A stretch of DNA of 64,000 bases from Parelaphostrongylus tenuis (lineage: Eukaryota > Nematoda > Chromadorea > Rhabditida > Metastrongylidae): assembly GCA_019055375.1 (NCBI GenBank), contig JAHQIW010000433.1, positions 1-64,000 on the forward strand, given 5' to 3'. The notes under the pieces were generated by a model. That model made no database searches, was not told the origin of the DNA, and saw only the letters and a list, made by a program, of their open reading frames with translations. The translations under genes and the position numbers were made by a program. The stretch's first letter is position 1; each line of letters starts with the position of its first letter. Below, piece after piece: positions 20,276 through 33,200 of this stretch.

Positions 20276-21569
20276 CACCCATTCTTCAACATCTCTGTGT
20301 TAGTTATCAGACACCAACCTTCAACAGGTTTGGTCGGATATGCGATTTCGCTTTATAATCCAAGTTGAGCTGACAGCCATCGTGCTAAGTAATACTCGAA
20401 ATTTCTAGTAGCAGTGTTATAATGTCTTCTATATACTTTGACTTATTTGCAATTGTTAAACGTGAATGTTGCATCCGTTCGCTAGAGAGAGCTCAAGTAT
20501 CTCGGTTCTCGGAGAAATTCCACTTATCAGAACTCAATTGAGTGCGCTTATGAAGTAAAGAAGTGAGCTCTCAGAGGACGGATACACATGCAGAAGCTAT
20601 TAGTAGGGGGCTTAAATCCAGACCTCGAACAGTAGATAAATGGGCACTCCTGGGCCATGACGAGCTCACTGGTTGGTCGAGCAACAGAAAGTAATTAAAG
20701 AGGAATAGATGCATCTAAGCGAATACCCTTACCTGCTGTATATAAGTAATGTGAGCTACAAGAGGCATGACACAATCGAGGCTGCATCGTAGTAGCCCAA
20801 TCAAAGGCTGATAGCATATAAATCAGTAAGTAACGAGATTTAATCAAGTAGACATGGTGTATGCAGGTGTGGTAAACTGAGTGGAAGAATCACGTGGTAA
20901 CGCCAACTTTTAAAATCAGCGATCACCTATATCATTTTTGGGCGGTCGGTTGAGAAATTACAGAAGTTTCTATTGTAATTGGAATCGTTGATCCCTCGAA
21001 AGAATCCTAATTACATGGTATGGAGTCCCCTTCCGATGCGGGGTACAAGGTATTATCTCCGACGAAGATCTAGGAAGACTCTTTTTCGGAATACTAGGGC
21101 ACAATGCACATTTAATCAGCTCTCAGAGGAAACGTAACATCTCAAAGGAGAAAACGTCTGAGACTGAAGCCGTAGCTGAATCCACATGCGACATGCGCCA
21201 CCGCTCTGCACTACAACGAATGTCATGGAGCAAGTAGTGTCGTCTACAGGACATCTGAAGGCAAACGAAAGTACGCAAGAATCAACTTACCAAGCAGTAA
21301 TATGTTAGAGATAAAAAACCATATAATGAGATCACATGATGAGCTCAGATTTAGCCATCTTTCTTATGTAGTTGCAGATCTAGTTTGGCAGTTATGATTG
21401 CTTGACCTTCAACTTTTGAGAATGAGACGTTAATAGTCATTTGACGACCATTTACTGATACAGTAGTAAATGCCAGTAGTCAAAATAAGGTCTTCAGAAA
21501 ATGCACTCTCTTAATAATAAGATGACGGACGATGATGAATTTTTTGGCGATGACTAATCCTATAAGTGA
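20276..21569. other. No recognised feature
   Basis: About 1.3 kb without a supported gene, known repeat or clear inverted repeat. The blocks AGTGAGCTCTCAGAGGACGG (20562) and TCAGCTCTCAGAGGAAACG (21117) share a short similarity only. Confidence 0.3.
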
Positions 21570-21571
21570 TG

Positions 21572-21803
21572 CACCATATAGTCGAATTCATCAGGCATCG
21601 CAAAGGTAACTGAGTGCATATCTGGGCTTTACAGTGACTCGCAATGGCCTACCGTGTAAAGAGATAGTGCTGCTATCCTTCCAGGCAATTTTGGTACCAA
21701 TCGCCAAACCCGAAAGTGTGGAAGACTGTGTGAATTCGGGGTGCAGAATCAAACCAGCGGCGACATGTGTGTTATAGAGGCACATCTCAGTTCTGTTACA
21801 TGA
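21572..21803 (-). repeat. tRNA-headed SINE, family I copy, degenerate
   Basis: On the minus strand it carries the GGAAGGATAGCAGCACTATC core block and the AAGCCCAGATATGCACTCAG block of family I. The head is poorly preserved. Confidence 0.6.
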
Positions 21804-21829
21804 GCTTTATTATTGAGTTACAACTTAAA

Positions 21830-24800
21830 ATTTCATTATAGAGAACTTCCATACTTGTAAGTCCACGGATGTTCAATAGGTCTTTCTTGAAATCCTGCAC
21901 ACTTATGGAGATTTTCCTCTGCAAGACTTTTGGACGCAGATTGCAGAGAAATCTGCTGGGTCTGCTGGATAGCAGTTTTTTATTGTAGTTTTTTCATATT
22001 TTACAATGGTGTTGTGGCAAGTGTGGTTAATAGCGTTCCCGTTCGGCGGGATTAATTCTTCTTCCAGTCAATCAATTCCGATTGTGGTTCATGGTATAAA
22101 CAAAATCATTTTATTTTGAAGGTTTTGACAGAACTTCCAATATAATTCTAGATTGTCCTGAATACCGACCACTGAGTAGTCTATCATATTTCTATGCTAT
22201 GTATCCATTCATCTTGAGCGATGTCAACATCTGTTATTCACACTAGGGCTATCCGAACAGTTTTTATCCAAAAGTATGGTGGTTGTATGGATTACAGTTA
22301 TCCTCATTGTAATTTATGTTACTTTGACTTCATGGTAAATACAGTGAAAGGAGAGGTTCCTATGGAAAAAAATTTTAATCCAAGACTCAGAGCTTCACGT
22401 TATTCATCGTTTTTGTTTGCTTCGCCTTCAAGCATATCACAGAATATGTTTACATAGATTGGAAAAGCCTAAATCTTTTTGAATCCGGTTCATAGTCTGC
22501 ATTCCAAGCATGTAAAATGCTGGAAAGGAAAAGTATTCTCATTCACGAGCAAAAACTTATCCTATTTTATGTTCAAAAAATCAGTTATCTATTTCACTAT
22601 GAGTGAATCGATTGCCAATTCAATGAATACACCTCTCTTTATTTTTAAGATTGCTGGGATATATCAACAAAATGAATTGATCAGCAGTTTTGAACATTGT
22701 AGACGTTAAAGAAATTCATATCATTAAAGTCGTTTTTCGAAAATCTTATTAAATGAAACTGACCAACCCGGACATCTCGGTTATGTTCTAAACGTTTTAT
22801 TGAATCAATGACAGTTTTCCAAAAGGGAACGAGTAGTCTAGCACTGTCGATAATGGACCCAACCATTTCAAAATCGTTCTTTTTCAACTAATCCAAGGTT
22901 TTCTTCGATGCGCATTCGCCCAGAACGGTGCGCATTGTCGAAGTGAAAGCTTGCGTCAACAAAAATTTACCGCTTTCGACATGCGGAATTTTCTGTCATA
23001 TCCTTTATGTACGTCGTACATGTTATACCTCGCGGTTTTGTAAAACTAAAGAGCTCGATATATGAAAACCTTCCCATAATTATACTTATTGAAGAAGGAC
23101 TCAAGTGCAAAACTATCTTGTCTGGTTGACGTTTCTGGGGTTCGGCTTTTCACAGCAACAACAAATCGAGTACACTCAGCAGCTGCTAGAATTTCTTCCA
23201 ATAAAGATCTGGGTAATAGTCTAATTGAGTCTAATCGATTGGGTAGCAAACGTACGAAACCAGCAACGCCTTTTTGTACAGTACCTTTGCTATTTATGAG
23301 ATGATGTTATCTCGACTAGTCAAGGTCTGCGCCATAAAGGATTGTTCTTGATTGGCAGCGCATCTTGTTTTTAACCCTTTGAAAATCAGCGTTGATAGGC
23401 AGGCGACGTCGTAACGTCACTTTAGAGGCAGTCAGACAAGCGGCTCTACATGTCTGTGCATGCGTGTCTGGCTCTCTGCCTGCTTTTCCACGAGACGCAA
23501 ACGCCGCTATCACAGTAGCTGAGTGAGATTTGACGACGCTTGGTGAGCTTCAAAATGAGTCTCATAGTTCTTAAAGGTTTAGTGATATCTTTGTTCTTAT
23601 CTATATATCGATATCTTTGGTTGAAAAAAATTCTCTCATATTATATTAGATCGCTAATTTTCTATTCCCTACATATAATATATCCCAATATCTGTCAGCG
23701 TTACTGGATTCAATGCCAGTATGTTCTCACGAGACCAAACCCGCTGACAGTTTGCTGCTAACAGATCGATGCTTCGTATCACCGAGGGAGTGCTATCAGA
23801 ACAAGCGCAATAGAGTAGTGAGCGTTCAACAAAAGGCGAGGGACAGGTTCGATTCTAAGTGGTTTGGAGTCCTGCATGTCTCCCAACATTACTAGATTTT
23901 AGCTATCTGGAGACTTTTGCAACATGCATAAGAAACGTTTGATCACGCTTTTATCCTTTTTCTATATATTTGTTGAGACGAGATCATTCACGAGACCAAA
24001 TAGCCTATGCGACAGTACTGCAAATTGATTGCGATAACAGATGTAGTTTATTTTGACATGGAAAGTTAGATGACTGTAAGTATGTGAAGTGATGTGAGAT
24101 GGTACCAGTTTATGTGATGTGTGGGGAAAGTTGGTTGGTGATGACCCACGAATTCACAGCCTTCATTCACCTTCAGAAAAGAACTTACTGTAATAGCTTT
24201 TAAATTCTACATAGTAAGAAAAGCATGCTGTTCTTCTCGAGCAGTGTTTTTCAGAAAATAGCTGGTTCTGATCATATAATTGTTAGAATTGTCATAGTGC
24301 CTAGGAAGTAGAATCGTGACAAAACTCAGAATGCATCGGACATGGAAAGCACTTTTGCACGCCATCTCTGGCAAAGAGCATATTTCATTCATCCACAGCT
24401 GGTAGAATGGACAATGAAATTTTCAACGTGCCAGAAGGGCAACAGTAGGAAGAAATAATGATGAGAGATGGCCGAAATTTAGCGTGGGATCTTCGAATTA
24501 TTCCTTGAAACACCACTCCTTCCACCCATGTATGCATTGATTTCTATGGAGATTTTTATCTTTCCTCATGTCGATTTTTCTAGGAATGAATTATTCGTCT
24601 ATTACCGGAAACCTTGATGATTCCGTCTCGTTTTCACTGCAACTGTGAAGTAGGACAACGAAACCGAAAGAGTTTTTTTCGTGGATTTTTGCTGCAGATG
24701 ATCGACAGATGGGTAGCTAGCCAATTTGGCTGTCCCAATCGATGTGGGTGTTCTCAAACGAGTCATTGGGGGGCCCTCGTCTAACACAGACAGTGTCAGT

Positions 24801-25570
24801 CGGTTCGCCCCCTATTATTTGCTATGGCCTAACCGGCCGATCGCTCAGCCGACCTGTCGTCCCGTCATAATCTGTCTGTTCGTCCCCCTCTGAGAGCGTC
24901 GCGCCTAAAAACTGATATTTACTTAGCCTTGACAGCCGTTTTCGAAAAAAAAAAACGTTCACGATCTCAGGACCTAATTCAGATGACAAAGTGTCACGTT
25001 ATGTGCGGTACGGAAGTCTTTTTTCTTGCTAACAGTGATAAGAACCCTGTAAATGCACATAGATGCCCTCAGGCACATTTTTTGAAGTTTAACCTCAATT
25101 CGCGTTGGTCGATGAGCTTGTATGAGTCGAGGGCGCACGTACTCATTAGAGCTCAAGAGATTCGCGCTAGGAGATCCGTTATCCGATCAAGCATTATCGG
25201 GGGCTCCTAGTTGCGACTGCGCCACCGTATCCAGCGCCTTTTCCAGCGTCCAAAGCTTATATTCCAAACGCTATCGTGAGAAATCTTTCTTTCATCGTGA
25301 GTTCATTTTTGTGTTATATGAGATTTCACTAAATGAAGCGAGCAGGCTCCGTCGCATTAAGAAGAAAAGGCGATCTTTGCTGATGATGTTTTGTTATCTA
25401 ATGGTTTTTTGATACTGTCTCTTAGAGTAATACCTTGCCATTATATCGTATTTTCATCAATATCTGAATTTAAATAGTTAATAACAGTGCGGTAATGGTT
25501 GGTTGAAATTAAGTTGCATCTATAGTACAAAGAAAAACTTCTTCCACAAGTAGGATGTAATTCATTATTG
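21830..25570. other. Mostly unrecognised intergenic sequence
   Basis: No supported gene. 23046-23300 is open on both strands with fairly uniform composition, and the minus frame reads RLLPRSLLEEILAAAECTRF in part, but no family or splice context was found. A tRNA-like fragment with a weak B box lies near 23735-23880. 24780-24905 is locally GC-rich and could be regulatory; this is unproven. Confidence 0.3.
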
Positions 25571-25674
25571 AGATGTCTTCAACGATTCTGTCCTATGGCC
25601 GTGATAGACGAAATCGCGCTAAAGATGTCTTCAGCAATTCTGTCCTATGGCCGTGATAAGCGAAATCGCGCTAA
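25571..25674 (+). repeat. Two-copy tandem duplication of 52 bp
   Basis: AGATGTCTTCAACGATTCTG...CGAAATCGCGCTAA is repeated directly at 25623 with four differences. Both copies contain TCTGTCCTATGGCCGTGATA. Confidence 0.85.
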
Positions 25675-26457
25675 AACTGTGAAGAAATGAATCTGTGTGC
25701 GTTTCACTTCGATAGTCGATCATATCGGTGACGACTTGGCTGTTATTCGCTGTCGTATCCGGATGGCCTCGTAGGTTCGAACCCAGGTCGCAGTCCGACG
25801 ACGTGTTCGCTTCTCGCTATCGATCGTCGGCTCGTCACAACACAGCGGCAGGCTTTATGTATGCCACCATTCTGGAACAGAATACGTGTGGACAACTGCC
25901 AGAGACGTTCTGTCACGCACGGGTCAGATGCGACCTCGATCCATTGTCCCAATCCTTCTATTGTTATCAAACACTTGAACTTCGGAGCTGTCGCTCAGAC
26001 CCGAGCTGTGTCTTGCTCGTCACGAATCTCACCCAATTATGCAATAATTCCAGCAGTTTCGTTAGTTTCGTACTCTAATTACTATCTTTTCTGCTATAGC
26101 ACACTTGATATACTTTGCTATCTAAAATATCTGCTTAGACCTTTGCCTGAGAAGTGATATTTTTAGTGGTTGTGTTTCGTTGTAATCGCTTATAGATGCG
26201 GCCATCGGTTTCAATTGTTTGCACTTGAGTTATGAGTCCTACCGTAATAATCACGACCCAGTACTAGCCTTGTCTTGGCACCTAGACGAATTACACACCT
26301 ACCACATCATCCCATGGCTGTCAAAAAATTATGGGCGTAGGGATGTGTAATATGTCCGTTCATTGCTGATCCAATGCAAACTCACATAGATTTGGTGGAA
26401 GTTGTTGACAGCGCTCATTGTAGTACTCAGAATATTAGGGATACTCGTTATCTTCGC

Positions 26458-26708
26458 CTATAGCGCTTGTACAAAGTGGTTAGTGAGGCCATGCACTCAC
26501 TCTGCATCGATGGCCATTTTGATAGATAAGACTGGCTCACTGAGCTTTCCACAATCGACAAATTTGTATCAGATTTCTCTGGGAGGATAGCAGTGCCGCG
26601 CTGAAACAAGCCACTGGAAGTCATTGTATAGGCCAGATATCTAATTAGTCTTCCACAAAATGTTTGATGAGGTCGAATGCTGATGTGTCGTTTGAAACTC
26701 ATTGATGC
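26458..26708 (+). repeat. tRNA-headed SINE, family I copy, degenerate
   Basis: GCGCTTGTACAAAGTGGTTA resembles the head; TTCTCTGGGAGGATAGCAGT and GTCATTGTATAGGCCAGATA are clear body blocks. Confidence 0.7.
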
Positions 26709-26710
26709 TG

Positions 26711-27832
26711 TCTGCGTTATCGTTCTATTGATGGAAAATCAAATCCAACATGGTAGTCGAATACACTCAAGTTTTGCTCAGCAGAATGTGGTGGATTCCA
26801 ACAAGATCATCGATTTTTGCACCTGCCATGTTTGTGTTGCGGATTAAGAATATTAGGATTTCCTTTTCAATTTTCAGAAACTTCAATTCTAAATGACTCA
26901 AAACTTCATAAATATGAGCGGTCCATGCTAAAAATAGTACTCAGTAGAATTTCAGTAATTTTATCAATTGAATTTTGTCCAATAATTTCATCAATTGAGT
27001 AATTTTGTCGGCGTTCATTTATTCTTAATTTTGAAAAAAACTAGAAAAAAATGTCTAACCATCGAAAGCGCGCGTGTTTGTCCGTCCTTTGCAAACAAAA
27101 AGGCGCCCTTGTCCATGGAATTTTCGGACAGATTTAAAATTGAATGTACATTATGTAAAAAGTAAGTATATCCTTGAAGCAATAGAGCAAAGTCTGTGCA
27201 ATAAGTTTGCGATGTCTCTAATCTTTCATGTATTCTACTGAGAGAGAAATTTTTTTAGTCGACATTTGACAGTTGTTGGAAAATGAACAGCGGTCGCTCT
27301 GTGATTAGTGGCCTAATGGCATGAAACGACTGGACAAAGGTTTCATTTGGACCTTTAATTATCGACCAACGGTTCCGGTCATCAAATGTAGTACAACTGG
27401 TGTCTGCGAAGAGAATCGAAATCCCCATACTAATTGATGACCTCTGAAATGTCCTCTATTTTTCTCATTAGACTCGCCAATTTCACTGTTATGTCAGTCA
27501 TAAATAGTTGATACTTAACTTGTCATCTGCCACCTGTCTCCGACAATTCCATTAATCATCGAGCTACTCGAGAATGCACTGATAATGAGTGCAAACAGTC
27601 AAGAGAACAAGAGGGTACACTTTTTTCAAAGCGCTTTTGATCACTTTCGCTGAGAATCTGCACGATGGATCACGAGTGCTGACGAAACATGCACCAGTTT
27701 TTCTGTCGCTAATACGACTCAACGACTCACTTTTGTGACGAAGCGATTATGGAACCACTGTATGGGAAGCTCGCCAGTTTTTTCGTACATCTGGAAAATT
27801 CTTAGTTTATTTTTGGGTGCATATGTTCTACT
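26711..27832. other. No recognised feature
   Basis: AT-rich unassigned sequence. No supported gene or repeat family. Confidence 0.3.
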
Positions 27833-28132
27833 GAGAGCGCATGTGGCGCAGTGGTTAGAGGTGCCCTGCGTCGCACACGAGGCCACTGGTTCGATCTCGC
27901 GCTAATGGCTCACAAGCCATCCATCCCTCCGTGGTCGGTAAATTGGTACCAGACAGGTCTCAGACTTGTCTGGGAGGATAAGCAGCACTGACTCGGTTCA
28001 GCGGGAGGCCACCGCGAGTCATTGTAAAGGCCAGATGTGCATTCAATCACCTCAAACGAAGTTAAAAATTGAAGTCGAATGCATGGCGCATCCCTCAGGG
28101 ATTGATTAACGCCGAGAGCTTTATCCTTTTTT
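27833..28132 (+). repeat. tRNA-headed SINE, family I, best-preserved copy
   Basis: Full order: GAGCGCATGTGGCGCAGTGG (A box), CACTGGTTCGATCTCGCGCT (B box), CCATCCATCCCTCCGTGGTC, GACTTGTCTGGGAGGATAAG, GGCCACCGCGAGTCATTGTA, GGCCAGATGTGCATTCAATC, then GCGCATCCCTCAGGGATTGA and a T-rich end. The pol III boxes lie at tRNA spacing, so the head is tRNA-derived. Confidence 0.85.
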
Positions 28133-28161
28133 TTATGTTCTACTGAATTCCTCGGCATATC

Positions 28162-28365
28162 AAGCTCTCTACAGGAAGACCACCGACCCGATGGAAAAGA
28201 CTAGAAGAAAGATATGACGTTCAGCGAATCCCTAGAACGAGGGGGACCCACTGGGCTACTCTTACACGCGATAGGGATAAATGGAAGTGTTGCTCTTGCC
28301 CGCTCGAGTCACTCGATGATCAACGAGACGACGGGTGATACAGGTGATACAGATGATGCTCACGT
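28162..28365 (+). pseudogene. RTE-type LINE, 3' end fragment
   Basis: The plus strand reads GRPPTRWKRLEERYDVQRIP, RTRGTHWATLTRDRDKWKCC and a terminal ESLDDQRDD before a stop, the end of nematode RTE polyproteins. The following GGTGATACAGGTGATACAG direct repeat resembles a short LINE 3' tail. The 5' part is missing, as usual for truncated insertions. Confidence 0.75.
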
Positions 28366-28429
28366 TCACTGGTCACTACCTCCTATCCGCCTTCATTTTT
28401 TGTTTTTGTTGCCCCGTTGCTTGTTTTTT

Positions 28430-28655
28430 GGAGCGTGTATACAGCAGTGGTCAGGTGTGCTCTGACTGCAAATGGTCATTGGAGTGATCCCACGATCTTG
28501 AGATAACGAGTTCCCAAAAAAGCGCTGAGTCAATATGTCAGCAAAGCCCGAAAATTCGTCGTATAGATCAGATATGCATTCACACGCCAACATAGTGCGT
28601 AAGCGAAGGCATGGCGTAGCTCTAAGTGATTGAACAACTCCAAACACTTTATCGT
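28430..28655 (+). repeat. tRNA-headed SINE, family I copy, degenerate
   Basis: GAGCGTGTATACAGCAGTGG and the following B-box-like block match the head loosely; ATCAGATATGCATTCACACG matches the body. It lies directly after the RTE tail. Confidence 0.6.
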
Positions 28656-29301
28656 TTGTCGACTGTCCTTTGTATTTGGTTTGAGCCTTACGCACATTGG
28701 GTCCTGCTCAACTTTGTCAAGCAGTTCTAGTAAAGTTTAATCCAATTAAAGTGATAATTCAGTTACGAATCACTCGTTTGTGAGAACACCGTTTTGAATG
28801 CATTTTCTCAGACTGTAACAAATCAAGTGTTGATACAGCACTTTTCTTCCTGATTGATTAGGCTAGCTTGTACCTTCTTTCAATCGTTGTTTAACCTTTG
28901 AATAACTGTTGTATGGCTTGAAAGCTTCCGTTTCCAAAGCGTTGTTCAGTGTGAAGCTCTTCACTTCATCCGTGTCTTCAGAATCACATAGTCTTTTGTT
29001 TAGAGCAACATAATGATGACGATGAGTCGCTCCTAAGTGCGTAAATACGAGATTATCATGTTTTTTCCAGATATACTCACTTTCACCTCTCCGAGTTCGG
29101 TGCTTTCGTAGTGAAGTTGTCTATGGCGATAAGACTGCGACCTGTTCCAGTTTAATAGCACTAGTTATTGTACTAATCTTATCCGCTTCTCTTCTCAACT
29201 GAACCCATAGATGAGTAGTAAATTGGTAAGTTCATCAATACAGAAACTGATCGGAGCTACATTTTGGAGTCTAAATAGATTTTATCTAACATGATTTACA
29301 G

Positions 29302-29425
29302 ACACGTCTGACGTCGAACCGATGAGCCACCAGAGTAGTAGATCGCCCTCTGCAGTTCTTGCACATGGCAGTCCAACCAGCAATCATGGATACGAGTATG
29401 TAAAGCCCACTAGCAGTTTTGGAGG
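29302..29425 (+). CDS. RASSF exon 1 (ATG at 29322)
   Basis: The acceptor GATTTACAG ends at 29301 and ATG follows 20 nt later, so this is probably a trans-spliced first exon; the frame is open back to the acceptor, so an upstream exon cannot be excluded. It encodes MSHQSSRSPSAVLAHGSPTS and ends YVKPTSSFGG with donor GG|GTGAGC in phase 2. Confidence 0.7.
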
Positions 29426-30236
29426 GTGAGCAATATATAATTTGATAGGAATTTATTCATTGATAGTTTAAAATTTCTTTCTTTGGTACATCATGACTGG
29501 AGGCATAGTAGCGCAGTGGCTGGTGTTGTAGTGTATTGTAAGCAAGGTGATAATCACAAGACGCTCGTTCAACTCCCTGTCCCAACACTCTCTTAGAATT
29601 GATTAACGGACACCTCAAGGAACGCCCAGAGGGAGTGCCTTAGCTTGACTACCTCCAAGACTGCAAGGAGGATCGTCTCGAGAAGCATTCTACGGCATTC
29701 ATGAGGGAGACGAAGTTCTTAATCAACAGCCCAAGCAATATGTGAAATGCTCGAAAACCTTCGTGCGAGATGAATGCCAGGGAACGAATCGGGTGCAAGA
29801 ATATTTAAGATCTGTGCAGTACATTGTGATGTCGGGTCATCCAAATAACATAAACGAATAGTAAGAATTACATGATTCATAATCTTTCACATTCTGCACG
29901 TGAGAATAATATGAACATTCGAGCGGACATCTCGAATTGTTCTCATTCATTGACTTTTTTTTCACTTTTCGGAAAATTTGTTAGAAACAGGATAAATTGA
30001 GACAATGATGCTGTATTACTATTTGCTTCAATACTTTGGTCAAAAATCGGACTGAGCTAACCCTCCAGGAATGCTCTCATTGCTTATGCTCACTTCAACC
30101 TGATGCTCTATATCTTCCTCCTTTATAGCTGTTTTCTCATAACGATTCAACTCCATTATATTCGACTGTTTTTGTTTTGAGACTGGCTCAAAGCAATATA
30201 TAATCTGATAGCATGTACTAAGCTTTCAATGAGGTG

Positions 30237-30269
<33 letters not shown>

Positions 30270-33200
30270 ATATATATATATATATGAGATGAGATGAGCA
30301 TATACTAAGCTTTTGAAGAGGTGGCACGTATATAGTGTCTGACGTACATTTCTGCCTTTTAGCCTTATCGATAACACAGTGTTTCAGCCGACCCCTTGTG
30401 AAGAGGATATACCCCTTATATGTAAAAGAATCGACGACGAACATGTTTCTTTGCATTTGGATGAAAAGATCGCTTTACATTTCAGAGATAACAAATCACT
30501 ATGTGTCAAGTGATATGGTCACCCGATTAACAGTCGATGTGATATTTGAGTGTTTTCTTTCTTGAGACCTTGCTTACACAATATATAATCTGATAACATA
30601 TTTTGAACCTTTTATGTGGTCTGTTATGGTATTTGTACAGTGCTAAGTGTACGTTTATATAGTGGAGTATTTAGTTTACCAGCCATGAGCCATCAACTGT
30701 TAATCACTATAGTGAGATGGATTTCTGCGTATTCACTACCAGCGGTTATCGACCAACTGAAAAAGCAATGGTGATAACACAATACTACGCGCTATCAATA
30801 TAAATAACGTCTCCCCGTCTCTGCTCTTAAGGAAGGCTCACTGTGAGGCGTGGGCCACTGATGAAGCGGACAATACCGCCGAAACGTGCGTATGGTTTTG
30901 ATGTACCAATCTCGAAAAGGCTCTGATAAAAGGCTCTAAACATCTTCACACAATCACTAAAATGTCGGCTAATCTTATCACTTGACATTTAACGATTTGT
31001 TATCTGTGCAGTGTGAATTGATTTTTTCATTCACATGCAAAGTAACATGTTTGTCGTTGATTCCCTCAAATGTAGGGGTATCTCGCCTTACAATGAATCC
31101 ACTGAAACGAAAGGCGTCGTGCTACTAAAGAGGCTGAAGGCCGAAACACAAAACAGGCCATTATATGAGTGCAATAAGGTGACCTCATGAAAAGCTTGAA
31201 ATATGTTATCAGATTACAATTTGATAGAATATAAAATAGCCTAGCCTATAAAGTTCACTTTATTGGGCTGGTAAGGAATTTCCCGGATTTTTTCGTTTTT
31301 GTTGATAATAGTTCGTGAGTTTCAATTTTTGTTCCTTACTATCGTTTAGAGCAGCTTCTTGCGGTTATTTGGATATATTATACTTTTACATTTGTTTTGA
31401 GATGGAATTGTCCTGAGAGCAAAAACGGTTCTTGATGCTACACGAGCATCGTTTGGGTTCAAGTGCTGCTGGGACTTTCAATGGGATTAACGAGGCCTGG
31501 AGTGGCGGAGTAGTTGGAAGAACTGCAATTTTCGACAGTTTCAACGATTTCATGGTTGGAAATGAAGATTTAACAAACAAGCAGGAACCGGGCGCACACA
31601 ATAAATTGACCGGCAAACTGTTTTAGATGCAACTGAGACGTCTCCGTCGTTGATGACTTGAATTCTGTGGGTGGAGTCATGCTGCAATTAAAAATATTCT
31701 GCACATGTGTGTTGAAGTTGGAGGGAAATGCGTTGGGTTCAGCACGAGTTGACGAAACGCAAAAAGTTGTTGAAAAACAGGGTAAACTTCACAAAAGCGG
31801 AAAGGTTTGGAAAAATTCTCGCCAACCCAATATGAACTCAAGGGTTATATTTGACTGAAGAGAGCTTGAACTTTCCTCTAACTCTCGACGTTCATCGATA
31901 TTTTATCCTCTCAATTAAGTCTGGAAATCTCCAGCTCGTCTTTCAAGCCACCTAGTGACGTCAATAGACATTGTGATGATTGACTAGGTGGCGGCATGTT
32001 CCACGCGTTTCAGTGGTTTTAACGCCGAGTGCTGTGTAATAAGAAGCTTCTCATAGAGTTTCTGATTGATTTCAATTTTTTAGACGTCAATCGATTTGCA
32101 ACGCCTCCATTCAAGGTGGTTGTCCAATTTGTCATATTAACAATTTATCGGCGCTAGTGACGATTCGTCATCCTTTCCATCTCCTATACTCTGACTTTCG
32201 CCCAGAGAGACAACTCATTGCCATCTGCTCATTCCACTCGCTTCAATCGATCAAGCCCTTCCAATCGTTTAACCAGACTGTTAATTTTTTTTATTCTCAA
32301 AAAAAAGGTGCATATAAGCGTAGTGACGCATATACCCCACTATCTACGGAGGTGCACTCGAACGTTTTATTTCAAATGTAACCAATTTTGGATGTTACAT
32401 ACCACGAGCGATGGAGTTTCTCTATATCTATGGTAGTGGATAAAATGTAAAAGCTCATTAGGATATTTGAAGATTATACTTGTAGTTTTATGCGACAGGC
32501 AAGGTTTTGCTTCTAAAGCGTATTTAACACCATTGCCCTATCGACATACAGGGCGCAAATTCTGCACAAGAATCCTTGACTGAGCCTCATACACGTGAAA
32601 AACTTTCTTTATGTTGAACTATTAGCTAGATTTTTGAATCGACAAGGTTTTCTGCAGTGCTGCGACATCTGCAATCATCAGAAGCATCTGCACTGTTGTC
32701 TGACGTGGAACGACTCTAGTTGACACCACAAAACTTATCATTCATCGCTTTAACATGGCACACTTGCCCACTGAGCTATGACTGTACTCCAGAAATCTAA
32801 ATACCCTTTGTCGCTGACTTGACGGTCTATGTCTAGCATCACCCTTCCCGATAGTGCACTTGATAGCGCTAATTGCCTTTTCAACGTGCTCAAAAATGGA
32901 TTGCTACTTATATGGTGAGGTAAGTAGAATTGTGAAGTTGAACAAGTTGTGACAGAGAAAGGTGTGCTTTCTTTTCCCGCTTTGTACCATCTTTTTTTAT
33001 AGATTAGTTTGTGTCTTTTACTGTCTCCTGCCTGATTGTGTTCGTTCACGCTAGCTATTGAACTCAGCTACGTACACAGCTGAATGTACATAAATCCAAA
33101 GGTAAATGTTTCGTTGAGCATGAATGGAACTGAAGTGGGTTTTTTGCGCTACACATGCCATTAATTTACTACTACACACCTTCGTTGTTAAGTCATCTTG

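Noticed and set aside
22221..22457. 78-codon plus frame MSTSVIHTRA...
   Set aside because: No motif, no acceptor or donor of quality, and AT-rich codon content like the flanks.
30226..30456. Minus-strand frame ending in an Ile/Tyr run
   Set aside because: The tail is the TA microsatellite and the remainder has no support.
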